DNA from: Trichoplusia ni
Taxonomy: Eukaryota; Arthropoda; Insecta; Lepidoptera; Noctuidae
Reading direction: 5' to 3'
Length of the DNA stretch: 64,000 nt
Assembly: GCF_003590095.1 (NCBI RefSeq)
Contig: NC_039489.1
Span: forward strand, 3,782,001-3,846,000
In this document: one piece after another, positions 12,401 through 20,779 of the stretch
How the letters are laid out: the number at the start of each line of letters is the position of its first letter
Position numbering within the stretch: the first letter of the stretch is position 1
Position numbers and translations under genes: made by a program
The notes under the pieces: model-generated
Told to the model about the DNA's origin: nothing
Databases searched by the model: none
The model's input: only the letters and a program-made list of their open reading frames with translations

Positions 12401-15400
12401 TGATAGACGCGTCAAACTTATTGCCTTGGGACTTACCCTTTGCGTCGGGGGTTAAAAAGATGTTGAGAATGAAATACGCATTGCGGAACCGCACTGCGAA
12501 GGCAAGTTAGCACGTTCTGATGTGTACGACGAAAGATAAACTTATAAATAAGTAATGAAATCTCTGTTTGTTACGTACTCTGCGTTTGTGAATCAATGTC
12601 TACGGGATTCACGTTTGTTGTGAATTATTTTCGGGAATTTTGTATACTGTGCATGACACTCGTGCGAGTTGAGCTTGGGTTATTGTTGTTAAGTAATGTT
12701 ACAAATAAGATGGTTTACGTGAAAGTTTGGATAGATGTACTTTTTTGCTGATAGTTTGGTGTTCCCTCCAGTTTTATATTGATAATTTAGGTTAAATTAT
12801 TACTGTTTACAAAGTTTCGAGAGAATTTGAGGGGGAAACCCAGACGCTTAACTTAAGTTTGAAATGAATTATGAATCAAACACGTTTTCATTCCTAACGT
12901 AATAAATAAGAACTAAAAAGTCCAATTTTCAATAAAAAAATACGGTGGACTTTTTCTGAAAAACCAATTCCAAATCCAATGCAGACATTTAAGTGCGTCG
13001 TTTTTTGTTAAAGGAAAGAAACAAATCTTTCAACAATGTGACGCTATTTTGAATGCGAGAATGGTGATAAAGACACAACGAACCAATATTTGATTCAATT
13101 TCGTTTTTTCAGTTTGGAAGTAACCCAGATCACAAGGACGGCTGTGTGCAACATCCACTGGCCGAACTACGAGACCTGCGTGGAGGTCGTGTTCGGGGTG
13201 CCGCTGCAGTACGAGGGTGATGAGGAGGCGGAGCCGCGCCTGACTGCCGAGGACCTGGACACCATGTGGACCACCTACATCGCGCAGGAGAAGTACTCCA
13301 GCCGGCTGAGGGCGTTGGGTATTACTGTGAGTGGAAACTATTGAATTTTACTAGTTTAGATTCGTTAAAAATTCGTTTTCTTTTATGGATGGGAAGCAAA
13401 GCAATGAGTTTTTTAGCTTTGGGTTGAGTGGAAGAAAGTGTCAGACTCCTACTGACTAACCCATGTTCCTTCCGTTGACCTTGATTTACGGGGGCCATAG
13501 TAACCCTTTTGGACAATCCCGCTGAGTTTAATTTCTTCTCCATTATTTAAATTGTTTTACAAACGTATATTTGATTTAATATAGTCGGGTACACAGACTT
13601 AAATATTATAGATGTAAGCATAGGGAGAAGGGAGGGATGATAGACCATTATTTAACACTAATCTGACGGAAACTAGTTCAATTTCCAATATGTTTAAGAG
13701 AAGTCACGACTTTGTGATATTTTTTAAGATTACTTACCCCGCTTGTCTATCACGCATGCGATACCAACGGAGGATTTATTTATGGCAGCCTATACTATTA
13801 CATCATCAACAAATCTTCAAGCCGTACTGGGTCCAAATATGCAGTGTCTGATAATATTTTAGTAACAAGGTACATTGCTAACTTTTGCAGGAGTATGCGA
13901 TCCCGAACGACCGCACGGTGCTCATGGTGTGGCTGGTGATAGCGTCCGGAGTGGTGCTCTCCATGGCCATGCTCGCCTTCGCGTTGTGGAGGTTCAGCTG
14001 CTTTGAGGATTACACCAGGTCAGTCTAATCATATATCGACCCATTATCATACATACAAAAGTTATCTGTTACACGAGAAATTAGAGTATATGGTATTGCC
14101 TGCTTATTGAACTGCAGTGCTAAAACACACGTAGCCCATTGTAGTTCCACGGAAGAAAACTGCAAAATCACGGCAGATTCCACGTGTAGCACACAAGCAT
14201 TTATGCATGAATTATTTTTCTGAGTTTCACTAAAAGATTCGATGCATTGCGCAAGTATAAAAATAAATTTTCACCACACCTGTATTGACACCCTACAATT
14301 AAAACAGATTATTTGCTAGCACCGAATCTTCCATTCAATTTTCTCCTACACTTCCTATGGTAATGTTCCAGGATGCGCGCGTTCAGCGACACAGACAGCC
14401 TGAAGAACGAGAAGCGCACCCTGGACCTGTACCCCACGCCGCACCAGACGCTCCCGCCGCTCTACACCGAGAACGACTACAAGTGGGCCGACCACAAGTA
14501 CGATGACTCCACCAGAGGTAACTCCTTCTTTATTTCAAGGATATGTACTGCGTTTTCAGTTACATGAATTGTATCAGACTACGACGCCTACCGTCTTCCA
14601 CTCCTGCATTATTTTTTGTTAGATTTTTCTTTTCTTTGAAAAACTACATGAGGCCGGGAAGGAGGTAGAAAAAAACAGTGGTAGTACTCCCACTTAAGCA
14701 TTCAAAGATTAGTTTTTCTTCTTTAAGAGCATGGCTGTCCATTAGTGGCTAGAGTTAAGAATACTAGGGGATTATATTTTCCTTAACTTCCTGTTTAACT
14801 GGCTAGCAGGAGTTTCACCCCACACTGAATAATTAACCCGTAAATCGGGGAAAATTGGGAAGCTCTGATCATTGTCCCGTTTTTGTTGTTTGTTACGTTA
14901 TTAACTGTACATTGTCCTCTATTTCCAGTGGACCTGGGAGGCTTTTCCAACAAGAGTTATGTCCGGGATGACCTGTTCGATTTGGACTCGGACGAAGACG
15001 CGATCACCACACGCGACAGGTACTTATTACAATGTGTGAAGGTTCACAATCGCATGCCCCTGCTTTCTACTACTATTTCCTTTTAATACTTCTGGCATGA
15101 CTTTCCTCAGGTCATACACTTATAAATATGTATTTATGTCAAAAAACACCCTTAAGGCATCTCTTATTTCTCGTTATTAAATGTCTTCACAGTTGCCGAG
15201 ACGTTTGATGAGTCAAACATGTTTGACTAACATACTACGTGTTTTTTGGAACAGTTTAAACCTCCGTTCAGGGAGTCCTGTAACCCAAACTGGACAAAAC
15301 TCAGTGTAAAATATACCAAAGATAAAAGAAAATTGTTTTAAATGCTCATTTGAATGTTTGGCAAACCTTTAAAATCAGTTTTTTTAAGGATCAAACTACG

Positions 15401-16072
15401 CGTTTCAGTCAATCATGTCTGATTTTCTCCGATGTCTCATCCTATCCCGTCCATCTTACTTAATTCTCATTATTTACCTGATAACGATGTCCATGCTTCA
15501 CCTAGCTTCTTTCCACATACCTATCTCTCGGTCACCCTCTAACTCTTCCCACCTCACTTCCAGGTACACTACAAACGTGTAGCCGTTACTATCACCTCTA
15601 GCGCATGCGCACAACGGTACGAATCACTCACAATAGAACTATAGTCTCATCCATCATGCTTTTTACTTAACTGCTTTTCCCCACGGGGCCATTTTTAATA
15701 CTTCAGTGCATGGGTTGTACGTATCGGCAGTATGGTCTAATTACTTAACAAGCAAAGTATTGGATAAACAATTTATAAATTTTATTCTTGTACGTTTATA
15801 TAATAAACAGCTGTAAATTAGTAATTTTGCTTTCGCTTGATTTTCGTGTGATACACCGCAGCCTATTTTTTTTCAAGTTACTATTTAGTTTTCTCTAACA
15901 TAATATAGGTACCTATTACATGAACGCAGAATAAAAAGAGTGGTTAAAGAAAATTTTTGATTACCAATTTTCTTAATCGGATTATTTTTATGAATAATTT
16001 ATCTGTTTACTAATATTATTTTATTATGTTTTCAGGAGCGCTGTAAGTCCCCGAGACTTTTACGAAGTGTGA
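1772..16072 (+). CDS. CUB-domain single-pass membrane protein, 3' part of gene (8 exons)
   Basis: Exons: 1772-3478, 3827-3988, 4537-4738, 13113-13326, 13891-14018, 14372-14517, 14929-15019, 16036-16072. All joins have GT-AG sites and keep one frame, giving 894 visible residues plus a stop. The 5' end is incomplete because exon 1772 starts inside a codon. Visible residues 1-500 are dominated by Asp/Glu with Asn, Gln and Ala. A CUB-like domain lies at about 505-622 (SPNWPNNYPSN, then GDYLLIKPG). A juxtamembrane region at 623-761 carries two Cys near its middle. A hydrophobic helix lies at about 770-793 (VLMVWLVIASGVV...), followed by a 100-residue polar tail ending FYEV. Topology suggests a secreted or cell-surface N-terminus and a cytoplasmic C-terminus, possibly in adhesion or epithelial matrix. 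That role is inference; I do not recognise a named orthologue. Confidence 0.85.
3827..3988 (+). CDS. CUB-protein exon b: second half of CUB
   Basis: Acceptor tttcccag, donor gtaagt. It reads GGLDESGNDGLIFSY... and ends ...GFRLTVKLI, typical of the last CUB beta strands. It joins exon a in phase 1. Confidence 0.82.
4537..4738 (+). CDS. CUB-protein exon c: juxtamembrane ectodomain
   Basis: Acceptor ttccag, donor gtgagt. It starts with a Pro-rich linker (PLPPTAEEVDPVPQP), then an amphipathic segment (FHEVHEEFKKLVADMAEEY) and an N-glycosylation sequon NTT at the exon c/d junction. GC content is well above the flanking introns. Confidence 0.85.
4739..7950. other. Left part of CUB-gene intron 3, no gene seen
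   Basis: AT-rich intronic sequence with a short tetranucleotide tract (gata)n near 5563-5576 and one copy of the dispersed repeat with a GATGAT tail at 6176-6462. ORFs here are short and lack coding character. Confidence 0.6.
6176..6462 (-). repeat. Dispersed 5S-like-head / (GATGAT)-tail repeat, copy 1
   Basis: On the minus strand it runs from a head truncated near 6460 to a tail ending in ATGATGATG repeats near 6176. The internal block ccaactatgttggggtcgg and the block with cagccgggacccacaattta recur in copies at 29668, 36116 and 45753. This copy lacks the 5S-like head. Confidence 0.7.
7990..8330 (+). promoter_or_regulatory. Candidate promoter and 5' leader of the nested DUF1295 gene
   Basis: A GC-rich patch at 7993-8070 in an AT-rich intron contains CGCGCATGCG (8033-8042), an NRF-1/EWG-like palindrome, and a half-like site catgcgca nearby. 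The leader then carries two short overlapping upstream ORFs, at 8228 and 8256-8315, both ending before the main ATG at 8331. The transcription start was not located. Confidence 0.4.
8331..9287 (+). CDS. DUF1295 / steroid 5-alpha-reductase-like membrane protein, intronless, nested in an intron
   Basis: 318 residues from ATG 8331 (acagaATGg context) to TAG 9285. Several hydrophobic helices are visible, at about residues 15-31, 44-57, 70-90, 108-131, 151-165 and 201-240. The diagnostic DUF1295 motif LSRHPNYFGE lies at 191-200 followed by VVLWWG, and the C-terminal part has YRDNPDYLYYKASTSPLIP. The family is related to the C-terminal domain of 3-oxo-5-alpha-steroid 4-dehydrogenases and isoprenylcysteine methyltransferases and sits in ER-type membranes. 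The insect substrate is not known to me, so NAD(P)H-dependent reduction is only a family inference. The gene has no introns and lies inside intron 3 of the CUB gene on the same strand, which suggests retroposition. The same frame reopens downstream (see 9432-9884). Confidence 0.9.
   Translation: MEPLIDRNNFAISAMVTVAMQILFFTIASLFQNDKVTDFTGGANFIIIALLTFFLGQGGSHLKSYDSRQLMVTAFVCLWGVRLSGYLIYRIYHIGRDKQFEDRKSNTLRFAVFYTFQAVWVYVVSLPVIIINSPHHSFPKSPKTMTTLDSAGAGVFVIGLLIETYADLQKFAFRQEPENQGKWCNDGLWGLSRHPNYFGEVVLWWGIFIISLNVINGVEWIAILSPLFTTAIILFLSGIPLLERSADEKYRDNPDYLYYKASTSPLIPIPPAIYVEVPRFLKFVLCCEFPIYDSTSEEFPAPTIVTETTSISMVQSQT
9432..9884 (+). CDS. In-frame downstream ORF after the DUF1295 gene (dORF or readthrough tail)
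   Basis: From ATG 9432 (context gatATGa) this gives 150 residues to TGA 9882-9884. It lies in the same reading frame as the upstream gene, separated by two in-frame stops: TAG 9285-9287 and TGA at 9360-9362. The frame is open without a stop from 9363 to 9881. The product is polar, rich in Lys, Asn, Asp, Glu and Thr (for example FKKSKRIALGLIEETKDY), with no transmembrane segment and no domain I recognise. It could be a second cistron, a C-terminal extension reached by stop readthrough, a decayed tail, or chance. Confidence 0.4.
   Translation: MNLHNSYMENFKKSKRIALGLIEETKDYTNSAANSPDVEQNIDLAIPSTSYAKRPTEIVKYGKITFNTTAILHHYPQVSNNELKLHTKVAKKKSDLNLEEGKVDNNNATTPDEVVDTKKDNYNNNDNIQETDSTAEVINQPVKFTEEKLV
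9885..13112. other. 3' UTR of the nested gene and the rest of CUB-gene intron 3
   Basis: AT-rich with no coding signal. A possible poly(A) signal AATAAA for the nested gene lies at 10988-10993, though nearer weak variants could serve. A repeat-like block lies at 12340-12460. Confidence 0.5.
12340..12460 (+). repeat. Repeat-like block with a 'gcgtcgggggttaaaaag' end
   Basis: Text such as aaatcgctccatccgttcgg and ttgcgtcgggggttaaaaag resembles the 3' parts of interspersed repeats common in moth genomes. No second full copy is present in the window, so the family is uncertain. Confidence 0.3.
13113..13326 (+). CDS. CUB-protein exon d: ectodomain with a Cys pair
   Basis: Acceptor gttttttcag, donor gtgagt. 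It contains a Cys pair 11 residues apart (CNIHWPNYETC) that could form a disulfide, then an acidic loop and a Tyr-rich helix. It follows the 8.4 kb intron that houses the nested reductase-like gene. Confidence 0.85.
13370..13545. repeat. Noctuid interspersed repeat fragment ('cccatgttccttcc' family)
   Basis: It contains agactcctactgactaac, cccatgttccttccgttg and ttttggacaatcccgctga. The same word order recurs at 49180-49310 and more weakly at 60425-60640. It sits in the intron after CUB exon d and has no coding role I can support. Confidence 0.5.
13891..14018 (+). CDS. CUB-protein exon e: transmembrane helix
   Basis: Acceptor cttttgcag, donor gtcagt. It encodes a hydrophobic helix of about 24 residues (VLMVWLVIASGVVLSMAM and on), followed by WRFSCFEDYTR. 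The Arg and Cys at the inner face suggest a stop-transfer and a possible palmitoylation site. Confidence 0.88.
14372..14517 (+). CDS. CUB-protein exon f: cytoplasmic tail
   Basis: Acceptor atgttccag, donor gtaact. Polar tail with Tyr and Pro motifs (LYPTPHQ, LPPLYTENDY). GC-rich coding sequence in an AT-rich setting. Confidence 0.85.
14600..14875. repeat. Probable interspersed repeat fragment in an intron
   Basis: GC-richer intronic block with gaggccgggaaggaggtag and agtttcaccccacactg words, resembling the family seen at 49180 and 61245. Boundaries are not defined. Confidence 0.3.
14929..15019 (+). CDS. CUB-protein exon g: cytoplasmic tail
   Basis: Acceptor ctatttccag, donor gtactt. It encodes VDLGGFSNKSYVRDD then an acidic patch (LFDLDSDEDA). 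It ends in phase 2 (AG), so both downstream exons that begin with G complete an Arg codon. Confidence 0.85.
15564..15582 (+). CDS. Candidate alternative last exon of the CUB-protein gene (ends TTNV)
   Basis: A strong pyrimidine tract and acceptor (ccacctcacttccag) sit just before 15564. Joined to exon g in frame, it adds R-Y-T-T-N-V and a stop at 15580-15582. A polyadenylation signal AATAAA follows at 15802-15807. This would compete with the exon at 16036. No transcript evidence is available here. Confidence 0.5.
15802..15807 (+). terminator. Poly(A) signal for the proximal CUB-protein transcript (candidate)
   Basis: AATAAA about 220 bases after the stop of the candidate alternative last exon. 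Confidence 0.35.
16036..16072 (+). CDS. CUB-protein distal last exon (ends FYEV)
   Basis: Acceptor atgttttcag. In frame with exon g it adds RSAVSPRDFYEV and a TGA stop at 16070-16072. A 3' UTR of about 700 bases with an AATAAA follows. Confidence 0.7.
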
Positions 16073-16779
16073 AGTGTATGTAAAGTTATTCCAAATTATC
16101 GATATCGATATATCAATGAAACAAAGTTTTGTAAATTGTACGAATTCTAACTAGAACTATGGTTTTTTGTTTATCGATATATCGATAAAGATGTTTAGTA
16201 CGATTAATTTCAGGTTACGTAGTTATCGTAAGAATTAACTGTTTTGTGATTTTAATTAAATTTTAATATTACTTTGTGGATACTGTCATTATTTTATAAT
16301 CGATTTGAAAGTTTGATAGCTTTTTATATATTTCGATAATTAATGGCACATAACTATTAAAATAATTTGTATCATGGCCTAAACTAAAATTAAAGTTTGG
16401 ATATCGAATAATATATATATATCAAACTTCTTAAAATCAATTGAAATATTATAAGGAGGGTAAGCAATGATGTCTAAAACCTCTACCTATTATATTTATC
16501 GTTAAAAGTGTTATCGAAACACCCAAAAACTTGCATTTATATTTTTAATAGACTTTAGGTTAGTTTCCCGTACTTTTATAATTTAATGGCGGTATCCACA
16601 AAGTACTGTAATAATAGATATTATACCGTTGTATACTTAATAGATATACATATAGTTAGATATTGTAAAGTACATTATATCAAAATGTTGTGATTTTAGT
16701 TTTTTTATAAAGAAAATCTTTAACCTCTGTTGTAAATTATTTTCTATTTTATATGTTTTTTGTTTCAATTTTATTCATA

Positions 16780-16785
16780 AATAAA
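16780..16785 (+). terminator. Poly(A) signal, CUB-protein gene
   Basis: AATAAA (in cataaataaatgg), in an AT-rich 3' UTR about 710 bases beyond the TGA of the distal last exon. Confidence 0.45.
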
Positions 16786-18556
16786 TGGTTATTTTTTATT
16801 TCGTTTCTTTTCTTTTATTTTTAATTTGGAATATGAATTCCCATACTGTCGTATCGATTGGGAATATTTGAGAAATTCGGAGTTTATGGGAAACGGATGG
16901 GTTGGGTGTTATTGAAAAAGGTATTGTTAGGAAAGTTGATTAATAAAAGAATTAAGCATTTTAATAAACCTTGAATACATAAGGTAAATGAACTATTATA
17001 AGTTTAAAGAAATAAAGCATGCTTTTGGTTTCCCCAGGGTTGTGTTTTCAGAGTTTAAAATAGGGTTGTGACAGATTGCCATTCCTGAGACAAATTCTAT
17101 TGTCTTCAGTTTTAAAGATTTTATCCTTTTAGTATTAAAAAAGTATGTATGTTAGTGCCGAGTGCCGACATACAAAAATAACTATACGAATAAAGTTTGT
17201 AAGTTTTAACTCCTGCCAAAGTTTAAGTGGCAAGTAAGGTGTAAGGAAGAAGTACATTTTAAAATGGTATATTAATACTTATTTTAAATGAATTTGCAAG
17301 TTAAGATAACTTTTAACAATATGGTGAATGATAATGTAATTGATGGTCATTACGACTTAAAGAACATTAGGTATCAACCTAAAATTACCTCAGATTAAAT
17401 TCAAAATATTATAAGAATATATTCATTAGTTCGATGTGCCTCAGATTTAATTGAAACGTGCCTAGCTGTGTACTAGATTGGTACTAGACTGTTTCTCTAA
17501 TCTCAACTATCTACTCTTAACATGTCAATGTAGAAACCAGCTACAGCCTCCAGTCTACAGCAAATATACGTGTATATTCAATACAGGGGATTTTATTACC
17601 ATTTTAAAATCGAAAAATACTGGTCAAAAAACAGATGAAAGAACCATAATCAACTACGATTCTCTCTAATCATATTGAAATAAAAATTTAATAGTTTTCC
17701 TCGAGGTTACATTTTTCATTTTTCGATTACAAGGTGTATTTAAACCATGATAATAAAACCCTCCTGTATATCCCTCAGTCCTGAAGTCTCCTCCGCAAGT
17801 CTATATGAAAGCTTTCCAGTCACGCTTGCATTAGATGTTAGTCGCCCTTTGTCAGTACACATTGACAATATTAACTACAAATGTAAACTACTTATAACTG
17901 TTAATTTTATTAAATGTTATACCAAAGTGTTTTTTTAAGTCAATTGAAAGTAACAACGTAAACCGAGAAATATTGGGTTAACTTTGTTGTTGTTAGTTGT
18001 CCTATCATTGTATTTTTTTTGATGATTATACCAGATATACATGTCCGATAGCTGGGTATAGGTAACTCTATATTAACATATAGTATCTTAAAAAAACGCA
18101 GAATATACAACTAAATGACAATGTTTAATGATATTGTCAAAGGGCATTGTTTTCTGGTTCGGTCATTGGCCAAAAGTATCTTTTCAGATTCCTCTTGATC
18201 TTGCTTCAGCTATAACTTCTATCTTAAATATATATAAAATATATGTATGTCATAGTAATAGCATAAGGCTAAATAATATATGTAGCTATGAATAGACGTA
18301 TTAATATATTATAGACTAAAACCTAGCTAAATGTGGTCACCTTGTTACCTGAAATAAATATAGTTCCTTAGATATATAGTAGATAGATATGTATACTAAA
18401 TAAATTGTATGTATAATATATGAGATGTCCATAATCAGCTAATAATACATTACTGCCTATTGTAAATCATTATTCGACCAAATTGTACAAATGTATTCCA
18501 ACATATTTTAATCAAATAATAGATTAAAAATAATATAAAAACCCACGTTTTAAAAT

Positions 18557-18720
18557 TTTATCAAAATCAGGCTAACCGTTTTTATAGTTGTAAATTGCAT
18601 TGTCATCAGGTTAGAAGCTACCCTGAAAATGTCAGCCTGCTGGCTTATCGGGAAGTGCCACAAAATTGAGTTGCAAAAATCCACCTGGAACGACGAACTA
18701 GTAGTGAGTGTCAAAAAACG
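18557..18720 (+). repeat. LINE 3'-tail-like repeat, copy 1
   Basis: It shares tagttgtaaattgcattg, cttatcgggaagtgcc and caaaattgagttgcaaaaat with 46749-46910, both ending in a 'gaacgac...agtgagtg' block. This style of tail is typical of moth retroposons. The short ORF across it (18629-18892) is not a gene. Confidence 0.65.
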
Positions 18721-19452
18721 TGGGAAAATTAAAATGCTTGTATATTATTCTAAAAGCCAGGAAGCCTACCAATCCTTGCCAACGCCAGCCTGCCAGCACA
18801 CCTCTACGACTGCAACAGTCTTACATAAAAAGGTCTCGTCCCACTCCAGATCATTACTAATTCAGTTTTTTCCCAGTTTCTGGGTAATCTGAAATTCCTA
18901 CTTTCTGAAATTCCTATTTCCAGTATAATCCATATTTTGGAAAATGCCACTTACAGGAACTAATACGGGTACCTATTGTTGGTAGGGTCTTATGTGTGCT
19001 TTCCTTCCCGTAAAACCAATATACACATAAGTTATTAAAAGTGTGTAAAATATTATATATTGAAAAGATAAATTAATGAAACATAATATAATAAAAAAAT
19101 ATTATATCATCATAACGAAACCTAACTTTATTGCTAATTCCCAATTTATCGTTTGATATGGGAATATTTTTTCCCATTCGCAACGAATAAAATAATTTGC
19201 CAAATAATATGCTGATGTCAATTTCAAATGCCAAAATCATTGAAACATATTAATTAGTAAAAATATATTTTCACTAAGTATTTATCATACCTGAAGCTTT
19301 TAATACATATTTTTGGTCTAATTGCTATAGTTATAATTTGTGAAATTCGGAATAAATATAATATAAATGGGAATGATATCAATTCCTTCCTTCTATTTAT
19401 TCAAACAAGGTGATTGTCATATTTTAATTCTTCACAATTTTCATAATTATAT

Positions 19453-20452
19453 NNNNNNNNNNNNNNNNNNNNNNNNNNNNNNNNNNNNNNNNNNNNNNNN
19501 NNNNNNNNNNNNNNNNNNNNNNNNNNNNNNNNNNNNNNNNNNNNNNNNNNNNNNNNNNNNNNNNNNNNNNNNNNNNNNNNNNNNNNNNNNNNNNNNNNNN
19601 NNNNNNNNNNNNNNNNNNNNNNNNNNNNNNNNNNNNNNNNNNNNNNNNNNNNNNNNNNNNNNNNNNNNNNNNNNNNNNNNNNNNNNNNNNNNNNNNNNNN
19701 NNNNNNNNNNNNNNNNNNNNNNNNNNNNNNNNNNNNNNNNNNNNNNNNNNNNNNNNNNNNNNNNNNNNNNNNNNNNNNNNNNNNNNNNNNNNNNNNNNNN
19801 NNNNNNNNNNNNNNNNNNNNNNNNNNNNNNNNNNNNNNNNNNNNNNNNNNNNNNNNNNNNNNNNNNNNNNNNNNNNNNNNNNNNNNNNNNNNNNNNNNNN
19901 NNNNNNNNNNNNNNNNNNNNNNNNNNNNNNNNNNNNNNNNNNNNNNNNNNNNNNNNNNNNNNNNNNNNNNNNNNNNNNNNNNNNNNNNNNNNNNNNNNNN
20001 NNNNNNNNNNNNNNNNNNNNNNNNNNNNNNNNNNNNNNNNNNNNNNNNNNNNNNNNNNNNNNNNNNNNNNNNNNNNNNNNNNNNNNNNNNNNNNNNNNNN
20101 NNNNNNNNNNNNNNNNNNNNNNNNNNNNNNNNNNNNNNNNNNNNNNNNNNNNNNNNNNNNNNNNNNNNNNNNNNNNNNNNNNNNNNNNNNNNNNNNNNNN
20201 NNNNNNNNNNNNNNNNNNNNNNNNNNNNNNNNNNNNNNNNNNNNNNNNNNNNNNNNNNNNNNNNNNNNNNNNNNNNNNNNNNNNNNNNNNNNNNNNNNNN
20301 NNNNNNNNNNNNNNNNNNNNNNNNNNNNNNNNNNNNNNNNNNNNNNNNNNNNNNNNNNNNNNNNNNNNNNNNNNNNNNNNNNNNNNNNNNNNNNNNNNNN
20401 NNNNNNNNNNNNNNNNNNNNNNNNNNNNNNNNNNNNNNNNNNNNNNNNNNNN
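19453..20452. other. Assembly gap, exactly 1000 N
   Basis: A run of 1000 undetermined bases, most likely a fixed-size placeholder, so true length is unknown. The open frame reported across it is an artefact. The missing N-terminal exon(s) and promoter of Kir gene 1 may lie here. Confidence 0.98.
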
Positions 20453-20587
20453 TATCGTTAGTGTTATAGTTCCCTTAAATTTACCATACTATAATGGTAA
20501 TACTAAGCTACCTACCCTAAAGGCTCATATTGGCAGTCACTCTATCTATACTTTTGTTGATCTTTAATTATTTGATACTTCTTCCAG

Positions 20588-20779
20588 ATCAATTTACGTT
20601 GGAGATGGATCGTCATCGGCACCATTGTGGTTCACTTCGCCATCTGGTTGGTCTTCGCCGTCTTTTGGTACATCACTGCCATGGCCCACTACGACTTCGA
20701 GCCCGACCCGCCCAAGAGGACCTGCGTCACCGGAGGAAAGGACTTTGTTACTATATTCTTGGCATCCGTTGAGGCTCAG
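20588..20779 (+). CDS. Kir gene 1 exon: TM1 and turret
   Basis: Acceptor cttccag, donor gtgaga, phase 0 at both ends. It encodes INLRWRWIVIGTIVVHFAI and on through TM1 (FWYITAM), then the turret with TCVTGG and the pore helix end ASVEAQ. It starts 136 bases after the N gap. Confidence 0.93.

Larger units (their letters stand above)
16073..19452. other. 3' UTR and intergenic sequence between the CUB gene and Kir gene 1
   Basis: Very AT-rich. It holds the CUB-gene 3' UTR, a dense cluster of CGATA/TATCG words at 16095-16520, and a LINE-tail-like repeat at 18557-18720. No exon resembling a Kir N-terminus was found here. Confidence 0.55.

Noticed and set aside
19367..20461. 364-codon ORF across the N run
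   Set aside because: It consists almost entirely of undetermined bases; an artefact of the gap.
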